Shown here one piece after another: positions 1 to 10,881 of a DNA stretch of 64,000 nucleotides. Under the pieces are notes generated by a model that worked only from the letters and a program-made list of their open reading frames with translations, ran no database searches and was not told the DNA's origin. Numbering within the stretch: the first letter of the stretch is position 1; every line of letters begins with the position of its first letter. Source of the DNA: Isoetes taiwanensis. Its lineage: Eukaryota; Streptophyta; Lycopodiopsida; Isoetales; Isoetaceae. Made by a program: the position numbers and the translations under genes. The stretch is taken from contig JAJEKV010000046.1 of the NCBI GenBank assembly GCA_021234155.1, positions 11,112,818 to 11,176,817 on the forward strand, in the 5' to 3' direction.

Positions 1-2043
1 CTATGGCTCTTGGTAGATTCTATGATCACTTCCATCCATCTTTCCATCTATCTATCTATTCTTTTCTTGGAATTGTGACTACTATTCAAAGTCTTAAAAC
101 ACCTAAGGTTCGTGCTTGAAGTAGGATCAAAGATCTTAAAGCATAGATGCAACTCCGAAACAATACGAAAACAAATTTGAAAACCATTGCCCAAAAAAGA
201 AATTAACACAAGTCATTGGATAAAAGAGCAAGACCTAAACTAATAATGGAGAGGCATAGGGGATTACCATCAATAATCTGATTGATGGTTGATAACAATA
301 ATGAGATTAAAATTTGAGTGCAAATTCAATCTAGAGATAGGGATGGAAATGATACTAGCTCCTCTATAGAGAACGTATCTCGTGGTGATGATGATAATGA
401 TCATGATTATTATGCCACAGCGACATTCCTTGGATGGGGATGTCCTTCACATCTCCTATTTATTCTGTCTCTTGTCTCATTTCTGGTCATTCAACATTCT
501 AACCTCCTAATTCCATTCCATCTCATGACCAAAAATCTATTCTCCTACTAGGTAAACGTCAAATTGTTTCTGCTTCTTTCTTTTCAATATGTTAGCTTTG
601 CATGGTTGCATCTGAGGTGCTGCTATCTTCTCTATGGTTCTTTGGCTTTTCAAAGATTAGTTTGTTCTGATGGATTCGTGTGTCCTTTTTCTCTATGTTT
701 GGTTCAAGTGGTTTCGTTAGATTGTTTGCTTCTAGTTCTTCAAAAATAGCCTCATCTTTTTGGGTCTCTCTTTTGCCATATCTCTGCGCTCTGCTCGCCC
801 TTGGTTTGATCGGTTGCTTCCCTCTTTTATGTGTTTCCTGTTTTTTCAATTTGTTTAGTTCGAGAGGTTCCAGCTTGCATTCCAGTTTCTCATATATTTT
901 CTCAGGTTTCTTGAGGTTCTGGTTCTGACCGTGTGTCCTCTGTTTCATGCTTTATTCTCAGTCCTATCTAGCTCGCATTAATTTCTCCTGTTTTTTATTT
1001 TGGACCTTGTTTACATGATGGGTCAATTCTGGGGGTTGCAACTTCCTCACCAGCATCTTACCACAGATCAATGCCTCTTTTCTATTCGTTTAATAGTCTT
1101 TCCTTTCGGATTAATCCAAGATCTGCAACATCCACAGTCTGAGTTCTTTTGATGCCTCCATGCCTCGATTTTCTGTTCGTTACTCTCTTGATGGGTCATT
1201 TTTTGCAATTGCGGCATCCTCACCTGCATCTGACCTCAATGCATCCAACATCCCTAGCTGATCCGTATCGCTTCCACTTATGCCCGTGCCATTTTTGCTT
1301 TCTTGGGCAAGGATACTAGGTGTCAATTTCCCTCGCCCTTCTTTGGGGTTGCCGAGTGCATTCCCCTCTTAAGCCCCTCCCCAATTTGTTATGCTTGGTT
1401 TTTCTATGAATTTGGTGGTCTTATTTGATCCTTATACTTCCCTTCAGGGTATTTTACTTTTGTCGGATCTCGCGCCTTGTTCCTTGAATTTTAGTCTTCT
1501 TGCTCGTTAATTACTTTGGGCTTTATAGCTTCTATATTACAACAAACACTATATGAACATATTAGTTGTTGCACGTGATACTCTTGCACGTACACTTCTA
1601 TAGGCACCACATATTAATCAGCACCTCAAGGTTTGGTCAACATGGCGAATTACGTGAGTAAATCAATTATTATTTTTTTTATTTTTTTTAAATGATTAAG
1701 GAGGAGGTCGTCGTGTGATAAAAGACGACATCATCATCATGGTTGTGATATAACATTAGATATAGTTGAATCATCATAATTGAACTTATAGTTAGCAAGA
1801 TAGCTTTACGAGCCACAAGCATATATCTAGGTTCTATATGTTATATTCTAGAGCTTATAGGACCCTAACGATGCCGCAAGCTATGTCTCTGCTAGGCAGT
1901 TTTTGTCATGCCAACTTGTATGCCGCGAGTTATCTTGCTCTTCTTGTTCCTATAAATTTGGTCGAATTGGCCACATACAAGAATCACATTTGTGAGGTTA
2001 TTTTCTTACATTTCATAGGGATAGTTCCCCTAGGAAGGTTGTT
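1..2043. other. Left flank without a recognisable gene
   Basis: No gene can be supported here. The stretch around 550-950 is pyrimidine-rich on the plus strand, so its complement reads as a lysine- and glutamate-rich open frame that resembles no family I know. There is a short CTAT-type microsatellite near 48-60 and a T-rich run near 1670-1692. The last bases (2044-2048, GGCAA) are the left target-site duplication of the neighbouring LTR element. Confidence 0.6.
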
Positions 2044-2048
2044 GGCAA

Positions 2049-4706
2049 TGTTGACCCTCAACCTGGCTAGAGAGTCAAACACAAGAAGCCAACTTGAATT
2101 TATGCTCAAGTTGGGGTTAGAACCTCCAGATCACTTAAGGTGATCAGTCTACACAAGAATTTTTAAAGAAAAAGCTCAAATATCAAGTACTCATACCTTT
2201 CCCAATTCAAGAATATGGAACCTTCACTTAAATTGATGTAGTTCTCATAAGTGGATTGATTTTCAAGGTCAGATGGTTGTGACTTGTGTAGAAAAGTTAT
2301 AGGCATGCAAGGGAAAAGATCTTGACCAAGTCTGAGTTCTAGTCTGCAAGATATTCGATCTCAAAGTTGAGTCAATTTTTGGTCAATACCAGTCAAAGCC
2401 ACAGACAGATCTTAGGATTTTGTATCTTGAGTTGCAGAGGGAATTTTTGAGAAATTCCAAAATTGAGATAAGTATAGGTCCCAAACGTGTGGGGCATGCA
2501 ATCAAATCCTATTTTGGATCACTAAAACTATTTTTTTGGCATTGTTTTGTGGATAACAGTCTAAAATTCTATCAGACAGAATGCAAAAAATGATAACTTG
2601 AGTTTGGGATGGTTTTTTCTCGAACTTTTTGTGCACACAGGTGCAAATATGATGGGAAATGAGGGGCAAATGGTCATATGCAAGAAAAGATGATGGAATA
2701 TCTTACTGTAAAAATGTTTATATGGCAAAAATACTAAAAGATCATGACAGTCAAATTTTTAAGAACTTGGCAGGCAATTTTCATCGATATGAAGGTAATA
2801 CAAGATGAATATGGGTCTCAGGATCATAAATCAATCATCAAAATATCTCAGAAGGTCATATACTAATATCATAACAGAAATATCAATCCAAAAAAAATTG
2901 AACTGTGGAATGCTCAGATACTTCATAAACGTCTTCAGATCATGCTCAGCATGTATCAATGCTGAGGTTTGATGCATCTGGGCCTTCAAAAATCTTCTAT
3001 CATTGTTTTCCAGTATATATGTTTTGGTTTAACGGTTCCGGCATCTTAGAGCTTAAGTTTAGGCTTGATAGGATGCTTAAGGGCGGGAATACAGACATAG
3101 ATAGTTCTCAGAGTTCAATGATTCCATTTCGGCGTGATTCGAGCAGTTTTCCAAACTTAGGGTTCTTCGACAGTATTTTTCCAGAAATCTTGCGATACGG
3201 TGGCCGTATTTTTTGGGGTATAAACTAAGAATATGCTGTATTTAGCAATTTCGAGAAGTGGTTCAAAAGGTACCCAAAAAACAATTATGAAGCTTTGATC
3301 ATTGGGGTCTATGGCAACCCTAATATTTTGGGGAATGTACTAGGTAGATACCATGACTGGAATATTCCATGGGGGATATTTGTGTGGCATGGATACTTAG
3401 GGCACAATGGTAAATGAGTAAGGGGGTATAAGAGATTGCAAATAAGGGTTAGGCTAGGGGCATTTGCAAGGGTGTGATATGGGGAATGAAAATAAAGCAA
3501 AAAGATATGAAATAGGAAGGACATCTCATGGAGGAAATAAAATGCATTAGGAAAAAGGATTTAGGCAAAGCATAATGTGATTTGCAAAAGGTGAGCAAGG
3601 AAGAGTATGGGTATAAGGGAAAATGACTAGGAAAAATTCAAAAAAGGAGGTAAGAATATGGTATGAAAGTGGATAAAAAATGGCTAAGGGATGGAACCAA
3701 GTACCATGGGATCTTCCAAACTCTAACTTCCAATCTTCAAAAAGCATCTTCCAATCTTCTTTACCCAGCATCCTTTTGACTAGCTTTGACCTCAAATGGA
3801 GTGCATTCCATGAAAGTTGACCTTGAGTATTTGTGTTGACATTTGAAGATAGATATTGTTTGACCTCCACATCAATGTTGACTACCAAGCTCCTCTTTGA
3901 TTTATTCTTCCAAAATGATTTGTCCTAATTTCAATGCATAAACCATCAATTAGCATGTTGCCGATAATGCCGACCTGGGCGCCTGCCTGAGCGCCTGGGC
4001 GCCTTTGGGCGTCTGGCTGCAGTGAGGGGTGGCGCCTGGGAGGTGCACTGATGGGTGGCGCTTGGGAGTTTGCGAGGCACCTCCCTGACCGACTTCCCTG
4101 GCCGTTTTCTCTGAGCGCCGCCTTCCCTGCGCGCCTGGGTTATTGGTGTTCGGGCCTATTGGAGGCGCTTGTTTTCTGCTTCAGCGGTGCCCTCAGGGTC
4201 ACCGCCTTCCTGCAGGTAGCTGCTCTGTGGGTTTAGGGAATTGACCTGTTCCTGGTGGCGGCTCTTATGGTCTAGTGGTGTGATCGAGCTCCTTCAGTGG
4301 GTCAGCACCTGATCTTTGCACCAGCATCTATTTGCCCTGGTTTTAGTGAGAAGATGGAGACTTAGCGCGTGCGTAGGTTCGGGCCAGTCCTCAGCACCCA
4401 GCTGTGAAGAGGTTACGGTTCGGAGGCGTTTGGTGAAGTATGTTTCTTGGAGGTATGCTTGTTGCTTCTTGCAATAGCATGGATTTTTGGATATGTAGTC
4501 ATCCTGGCAACAGTTTTTTCCCAGGTGGTTTTTAATCTGGGCCGGGGTGATTATGTTTTATTGTGTTTGTAAGGGCTTCGGCCCATGTTCTGGTAAGGGA
4601 CTTCGGTCCCGTCTTGTACTTGTGGTCCCATAGCCCGATTGGGCTCCGTGGACATTAAAAGTTTCTTCCTTCCTTCCTTCCTTCCTTCCTTCCTTTGGGG
4701 GCAACA
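2049..4706 (-). repeat. 3' LTR of element 1 (interrupted)
   Basis: This copy matches 10882-12811 along its length but is about 0.7 kb longer because of a foreign insertion at roughly 3970-4692. It starts TGTTGACCC and ends GGGGGCAACA, so the termini are intact. On the minus strand it lies downstream of integrase and is therefore the 3' LTR. Confidence 0.92.
3970..4692 (+). mobile_element. GC-rich insertion in an LTR, probable LINE 3' end
   Basis: This block is absent from the partner LTR, where the sequence runs straight from GTATGTTACC to CTTTGGGGGC near 12789-12805. It starts with short GCGCCTGGGCG-type repeats. Near its end are three closely spaced hairpins: GGGCTTCGGCCC (4573-4584), GGGACTTCGGTCCC (4597-4610) and AGCCCGATTGGGCT (4632-4645); the first two close with TTCG loops. 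A (TTCC)n tail follows at about 4664-4694. Structured 3' ends followed by simple-repeat tails are typical of plant non-LTR retrotransposons, so a 5'-truncated LINE or a SINE is the best guess. I see no coding sequence and no clear target duplication. Confidence 0.5.
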
Positions 4707-5005
4707 TCTCGCCAAAACAAGAAAATGGCTGGTCCCCTCAGCCATAAAGGGTCTTCAACTTTGTACCTAAGTGTCTAAGTGAGAATTATGGTAGAGAGAG
4801 AGGGTGTAAAGTGCAAGTGTTGATGGAACAAAGGTGAATATGGTGGTGTAAGGATGTGAGTGGAATATGATGAGTGAAAGAGGTGGAAATGAGTATGAAT
4901 ATGATAAGGTGGTGATGGGAATGGAGTGTATGAGGAGGTGAATGTGAAAATGTTGAGAACTCGCCAAAACAAGAAAATGCATGCCTCCCTGATCCTTTAA
5001 AAATG

Positions 5006-5214
5006 CAACTCTGCTATGATGGTGAAGCTGAATTGCAGAGTGCTTTCTTTTGGGAATGAAAACAAGAATAAGGGGTTTAAATGGATAGCAGGACCACTTA
5101 TGACAGATGTATAAAAATGGAGAAAGGAGGCACCTGTCATGGAAACATACAAACAAGTTAATCTTGACCTTTGCAACTCTGCCATGATGGTGAAGCTGAA
5201 TTTGCAGAGTGCAC
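5006..5214. repeat. Direct repeats in the 3' noncoding region of element 1
   Basis: A segment of about 38 bases reading GCAACTCTGC(T/C)ATGATGGTG and ending GCAGAGTGC occurs at about 5006-5043 and again near 5174-5212. A second short repeat, CTCGCCAAAACAAGAAAATG, occurs at about 4708-4728 next to the LTR and at 4960-4980. The same arrangement recurs in the related element at about 40965-41175 and 41495-41520, so it belongs to the family. Its role is unknown; it sits where a polypurine tract would be expected, and I see no convincing tract. Confidence 0.6.
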
Positions 5215-5475
5215 ACTTAGGGAAATAAAATGAAGAATAATGAAGAATATATGGCTAAATGGAGGGTAGGACCACAATAAGACAGATGAATGTGGATGGA
5301 AGAAGGGTGCTCCTGCAAATGACACTTGGCAATTCATTAGTGGAAATCCTTGTCTTGAAGTTGTTTGATAGTTCATCCTTCATTCTGGCTAACTGCAAAC
5401 ATGAACTCAATGAAAACATTAATTCTAAAATCAAGACAAAGTGAAATCTAACCTATCTTCTAACTTATCTAAGTT

Positions 5476-6561
5476 CTAGAGCATAAAAAGGGACAAGCAT
5501 ATATGCTGATCCCAATACCTTTTCAGATGGATAGTGTTGATGGGATTTGGAAGTGAGACCCCTGAAGTTAATTCCTTTAACCAATAAGAGTTGGTGCCTG
5601 CAGGTTCCAACACCTCATAGGGACCTTCCCAAAGATTTTCAAACTTACTTGCTGAGTCTTCCCTTGATTTATTCCATTTAAGAACTAACTCCCCTGTCTT
5701 GAAGGTTCCTTGTATTTTGTGAGCATCTTTAAAGGCAGCCAAATCCTTGGCTTTTTTTAGCAGATTGGCATTCTCAGCCTCCATCCTATATTCTTCTAAA
5801 TGCAAAAGAGTGTCCAGTCTTTCCTGTAAGGCATATTCAAAAGGTAAGCATAGCTTGTGAGCTAACCTTAGAGATGGGAGCTCAAGCTCTACTGGAAGCA
5901 CAGCCTCAATGCCATAGACTAGGTTGAAGGGTGTATGAGTGGTTGCTGTTTTAATAGTGACTCTATAAGCCCAAAGAGCATCCACCAATTTGACATGCCA
6001 ATCCTTTTGATTATCATCCACTGTTTTTTGCAAAATGCTTTTCAAAACCTTATTAGTAGCTTCTGCTTGACCATTACCTTGGGGATAGTAAGAGGAGCTC
6101 TTAGTATGTTTGACCTTAAGAATAGTCAGCAGATTAGCAATAACTTCATTCACAAAAGGAGTACCTCTATCAGAATGCAATTGTAGGGGGATACCAAACC
6201 GTGCACAAATATATTCATGTAAAAACTTTGTTGTTGTAATAGCATTGGCCTGTCTTAAAGGAATTGCTTCTGCCCACTTAGTAAAATAATCTGTAGCTAC
6301 AATAATGTGCTGATGTTGTCCTGCAGAGGGGGGGTTAATAGGGCCAATATAATCCAGTCCCCATATTTGGAAGGGCCCTGGAGAAATGATAGGATTTAAT
6401 GCAGCTGGGATGAGAATCCTTTTGCCAAATATTTGACACTTGTGGCAAGATTTTATAGCAGTATAACAGTCTTTAAATATTGTAGGCCAATAATAACCTG
6501 ACCTGAGAATTTTCTTGGCAGTAGTGTCTCCAGCAAAATGGCCTCCACATACTCCATGCAT
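5476..6561 (-). pseudogene. Integrase of element 1
   Basis: This 361-codon frame is the C-terminal part of the Pol polyprotein and would insert the DNA copy into the genome. The N-terminal zinc-binding motif is present as HGVCGGHF followed by CHKCQIF. The catalytic core shows Asp in GLDYIGP, Asp in LHSDRGTPF and Glu after YYPQGNGQAE, giving a complete D,D(35)E set. The tail has a WEGPYEVLEP segment like the GPF/Y module, with no chromodomain after it. It is cut off from the rest of Pol: the segment 6562-6815 is frameshifted and partly deleted against the relative at 39290-39610. The open frame itself is unbroken, but without the upstream polyprotein it cannot be made in the normal way. Confidence 0.85.
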
Positions 6562-6815
6562 TTCTCTAATGATCAGAGCAGATTCTTCTTCATTGACACA
6601 CCTTAGTAATAGTCCATCCCTGTTGACTTTACGTAGAACATCATTTTTCTTTAAATCTCCTTTGCTGGGTCGAAGTCAGTCCTGGGGGCATCTCCTTGAA
6701 TTGTAGAAAATTTTTTATAGGTAGCTGCCAATCCTGTTGGTTCTGCTCTTCATTTTCTGCCTGCAAATAAGCTAAGGCATCCACAAAGTCAACAACCTCT
6801 ACTGCATCCTCATGA

Positions 6816-9455
6816 TCAAAGAAAATGTAAGGGAAATAAAGACGGACTCTTCACCTGATGTAACTCCTTAATAGAAATATCAAAGGTTTGTAGCTTACAA
6901 GCCCACCTTTGAATTTTTGGTTTGGAAGTAGCCTTACCAAATAACAACCCCATTGGGTTTTGCTTCATATAAACTTGAACAGAACTCTTCAATAGCAGGT
7001 GACCTTGTCTGTCAATGAGGAACATAAGAGCAGCAACACTCTTTTCCAATCTGGTGTATTTTTCTTCTATTGAACTCCATTGTTTGCTGGCAAAAGCTAT
7101 GGTATGCTTGTCCTGTAGAATAGCTAGACCTATAGCCTTCTTAGTGATAGTAATATAAACTTCAAATGGCATATCCAAATCAGGTTTTTTCAAAAGAGTA
7201 GCCTCACAAATGGACTTTACAAGTAACTCAAAAGACTCTTGGCAATCTGATGACCATGTGACAGGGACATACTTGCTCTCAGATTTAGAAAACCTGCCTA
7301 TTCTTGTCAGTTTGGAAATAGGACTTATAATGTGAGCAAAGTTAGGAATATACATCCTAAGAAAACTAGTCATGCCAATAAAACTTTTGACCTGTTTCAA
7401 ATTCTTGGGGGGTGCCAGTTTTTTGAGGGCTTCAACCTTTTCTTGTGCCACTTGTATACCTTTGTTGGACACCTCATGCCCCAAAAGTTGCCCTTTGGAT
7501 GCAAAAAAAATACATTTCTTTGGGTTAAGGTTGACTCCAGAGTCCCTGCACAAAGATCATATTTTTGCAAGCAATTCCAAATGATTAGTAGGGTGAGATC
7601 CTAAGCAAAGGTCATCCAAGTAGACTCTAAATTCTTGAGGAGACATAGGTCTAAAAATAACATCCATAGCCCTCTGGAAAGTGGCAGGTGCATTCATCAA
7701 TCCAAAAGGCATTCTTTTCATTGCATAAGTTCCCCAAGGGGTAATAAAAGAGGTCTTTGGTTGATCTTCTTCCTTAATGCCAATTTGATTAAATCCTGAA
7801 AATCCATCTAAGAATGAGTACACCTCTTTTCCTGCTACAGCATATAAGATTTCTTCTAAAAAAGGCAAGGGATAGCAGTCTTTGATGGTGGCTTTGTTGA
7901 GATCTCGATAATCAATGCAAATTCTTAAGGCACCACTCTTTTTCTCTACAGGTACAATACAAGATACCCATTCTGGATTAATGATTTCAATAATAACACC
8001 TGCATCTAGCATTTTATCCAACTCATCCTTGATTAATCCCATCAATGAAGCATTAATTCTTCTCAGTTTTTGAAAAACAGGCTTACATCCTTCTTTAATC
8101 TTGATTTCAAATTGGCATACCTCAGCTTTGATACCAGTGAGCTCAGAATAATCCCAGGCAAAGACATCTTTCCTTTCTTCAAAAAACATTTGTATGTTTT
8201 CCATATTCTGATATTCAATCAAATCTCCAACAAACAGGGTTCTAGTCTTACCATTTTTTGTGATTGTAATCTCTTCAGTGCCCTTTTCTTCTGATGCATT
8301 GATGGTTAGGATAGGACAAAGTGCTTTTACCTCACTAGCATCAAGATCTTCTTCTGGAATGGCTCCTTCAGTTAAATGTGACATGAGAGTTTCTCTATAT
8401 AAGGCATCAGCTTCCACATTTTTCTCTCTTGGTATGTGAGTGATTTCCCATGAAGCAAAACTCGAGAGTACTCCCATTACTTGATTTTTTAGGAGCTCCA
8501 TATCTGCATTTTTTGTTTGGTAATCTCCTGAAACTTGTCTACAAATCAATTGTGAGTCACCATAAATGTGAATGCTAGCAATATCCATAGCTTTAGCCTC
8601 CTGAAGACCTGCAATCAAAGCCTTATATTCTGCTACATTAGATGTGACTTGGGGAAAGATTCTTCCTACTTTAGCTAAAAGTTTGTGAGAAGAATCTTTC
8701 AAAATAGCAGCAGATGATGCAATATTTAATTTTTTAGAAATACCTCCATCAAACCATAGAAATCTTGATGGTCCTTGTCTGCTGGGGAGTGCACATTCCA
8801 TAATAAGAGGAACCATTTCATATTTTCTTGGTCTTGTATTTTTTATCCTGTAAGACCCCAAAGGTTCTTCAATCAGCATTTCCTTAATAAAGTTTACCTC
8901 TTCTTTGGAGCCATAGGAGCCATCTTGATTGTAAATTGTGGCAGTTTGAGAGCCATTGGAGATGGTACATCTCCCTTGAGACCAGACTGGTCTAGCATCC
9001 ACAGTGGCTAACCATCTTCTCCCTAGAAGTAGATCATAGATGTCAGATTCATCCCCTATATCTTCAAAAGCCACTACAATAAAGTTAGCAGCTACAGTTA
9101 TGCCCTCTTTATTAACAGGCACTTTAGTTATCACACCAATAGGGGTAATCTTAGCATTATAAAAAGATCTTAATAATATAGAAGCTTTCTTGTCCACCTC
9201 GAAACCACATTTTTTCATAATGTGATATGGCATGATGTTTAGGGGGGATCCCCCATCAAGTAACACATTTGAGAAGGTATAGCCTCCTAAAGCAGCTGAA
9301 CATGTGAATGCCCCAGTGTCTTCTTCATTCTGTGCTAGAACAAGGTTAGTGGCATCAGTAAAATTCACACAAGCATTTAATAGCTCACCACCAGTTTGCT
9401 GCAGTACTCTTTTCCTATAGCTAGGTGCAATCTTTAGCAATGTGAAAAGATCCAC
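6816..9455 (-). pseudogene. Pol of element 1: protease, RNase H, RT, second RNase H
   Basis: Read on the minus strand, the frame begins with a retropepsin region (LLDGGSPLNIM, about 9229-9265). A full type I RNase H follows (about 8395-8768) with all four acidic positions: WFDGG, AEYKALIAGL, IYGDSQLIC and EADAL. The reverse transcriptase (about 7560-8120) has RICIDYRDLNKAT, YSFLDGFSGF, MPFGLMNAPATFQ and the catalytic YLDDLCLG. A second RNase H fold (about 6816-7190, TKKAIGLAILQ, HTIAFASKQWS) has lost the expected acidic residues. A TGA replaces a Cys codon at about 7557, splitting the frame in two, and the 3' end is frameshifted near 6840. The related copy at 37362-39014 reads through the same Cys position. 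RNase H ahead of RT is not the order I know from Tat elements, where the extra RNase H follows RT. Confidence 0.85.
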
Positions 9456-10840
9456 ACACTTACTTTGGAGTTTTTGAGCAAAACATCAACTTCATCAAAG
9501 TCTTGATCTTTCTTACCATATTTTTGCTGAGGGGGTGGAGCTATGATTTGAGCAGGTGATTCCACCACAGGTGGTGAAGACCTGGCAGTGGGATGTCTAC
9601 TTGATTCAGCATGTACATGAGCTTCATTCATGCTTCTAGTTTGCACCACCATAACTTCTTCAGATTTGTGAACTTCTGTAGCCTGAATAAATCTTATGGA
9701 GGTACTTGGTTCAGCAAATCTCACAGGAGGTTTAGGCTCTGGTCTCTTTTCTTTTTCCTGCTTAGCAAAATATTCCTTAACAGCACACCTAGCATCAGTA
9801 TGGCCAACTTCTTTACAAAAAGAACAAACAGGACATTCCTTTCCAAAATGGCCTTTTCTATTGCATTTAGGACACACTTGCCAATAGCAAATTTCTGATG
9901 GATGAGAATTCCTATTGCAATGGATACATTCAGGGTAAGTTTTACCTGTTCTTGCAGCCTTGAGTTCAATCAATTGTTTGGTTATTTCTGCTAAAGCTTC
10001 AGTAACCTTAGATAGGTCTGACTTGACCTCTGCAACTTGAGAATTTGCTTCCTCCTCTTTAGATTTCTTCTTTTCTTTCTGTATGGCATAAACTGGAATG
10101 GAAGGGTGATGATCATAATGTGCATCAGTAGCATCAGGGTAAAACGGATCATGGCTATGGTGAGAAACATGGTGCTTGTCAGGCAAAGTAGAGAGCATCT
10201 GAGTTAGGTCAGTGCTTTTGGCAAAAACTTTGTATATAGAATCAAATCCTTCAGCAGCTTGGATCTTGAGCAACTTTCTTTGGATATCTGGTCTTCTTTT
10301 CAAACCGTTGATGAAAGCAGTAACTAAAAAAAGGGTTGGGATGGTGACTTGTGCTCTTTGGCACCTGCTCATAAATATGCTAAACCTTTCTTTGTACTGA
10401 TTCACACTTTCTCCTGCATGTATAGAAAAACCTTGCAACTCATTAACCAAATCTTTTGGAGCAGCTAACTTACCAAACCTATCCAGGAACTTTTTGATGA
10501 GTTCATCCCATGAAGTGGTACCCATTAACTTCTCATAAGTTAACCAAGCACCAGCTTCACTCTCTTCTTTGAAACATTTTTCAAACTCTGAAAGCTTGCA
10601 CCCTTTCTTGAAACCATAATCCCTGTAATAATCTTCAAATATTCTCAAAAAGTTGTTAGCACTCATACTGGAATCAAAAGTAGGCAAAGGAACAGGGACA
10701 TTCAACTCGAATTGGTATGGCATGTTTTGAAGCAGGCTAGTTGAGAAACTTGAAGGCAATGGCCTCTCTCTGCAATGATCTGGTGCATCAACATCCTCTA
10801 ATGGTTCCTGTTCTGCTGGAAACTTTTGCTTTGGAGCCAT
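9434..10840 (-). CDS. Gag of element 1 with three zinc knuckles
   Basis: The start at 10840 (MAPKQKFPAEQE) lies 41 bases inside the 5' LTR-internal boundary, just after the primer site, and is preferred to an upstream in-frame ATG that lies within the LTR. The capsid part contains a retrotransposon Gag domain (ANNFLRIFEDYYRDYG, then WDELIKKFLDRFGKL and the GESVNQYKERF segment). Three CCHC knuckles follow at about 9784-9935: CIHCNRNSHPSEIC, CPKCNRKGHFGKEC and CSFCKEVGHTDARC. The protein would form the particle and bind the RNA genome. The frame ends 22 bases inside the pol frame because GTG GAT has become GTGTG GAT at about 9452; relatives read continuously from Gag into protease, so the family probably makes one Gag-Pol polyprotein. 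Confidence 0.8.
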   Translation of the reverse strand: MAPKQKFPAEQEPLEDVDAPDHCRERPLPSSFSTSLLQNMPYQFELNVPVPLPTFDSSMSANNFLRIFEDYYRDYGFKKGCKLSEFEKCFKEESEAGAWLTYEKLMGTTSWDELIKKFLDRFGKLAAPKDLVNELQGFSIHAGESVNQYKERFSIFMSRCQRAQVTIPTLFLVTAFINGLKRRPDIQRKLLKIQAAEGFDSIYKVFAKSTDLTQMLSTLPDKHHVSHHSHDPFYPDATDAHYDHHPSIPVYAIQKEKKKSKEEEANSQVAEVKSDLSKVTEALAEITKQLIELKAARTGKTYPECIHCNRNSHPSEICYWQVCPKCNRKGHFGKECPVCSFCKEVGHTDARCAVKEYFAKQEKEKRPEPKPPVRFAEPSTSIRFIQATEVHKSEEVMVVQTRSMNEAHVHAESSRHPTARSSPPVVESPAQIIAPPPQQKYGKKDQDFDEVDVLLKNSKVSVWIFSHC

Positions 10841-10860
10841 GAGTTCTGAAATCCAGGAAG

Positions 10861-10878
10861 ATCTCGGTAGAACCTCCA
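10861..10878 (-). other. Primer-binding site, tRNA-Gln-like
   Basis: Three bases inside the 5' LTR, the minus strand reads TGGAGGTTCTACCGAGAT. Its complement ends in CCA and matches the 3' end of plant tRNA-Gln as I remember it (ATCTCGGTAGAACCT plus CCA). Position and the CCA end support a primer site; the tRNA identity is from memory. Confidence 0.7.
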
Positions 10879-10881
10879 AGA

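Noticed and set aside
592-948. 118-codon minus-strand open frame rich in Lys and Glu
   Set aside because: It is the complement of a pyrimidine-rich stretch, has no recognisable domain, and no supporting signals.
1838-2143. 101-codon plus-strand open frame
   Set aside because: It crosses the LTR boundary at 2049, so it is a chance joining of flank and retroelement.
9430-9460. Programmed gag-pol frameshift in element 1
   Set aside because: The related copy at 44650-44720 lacks the extra GT, so a mutation explains it better.
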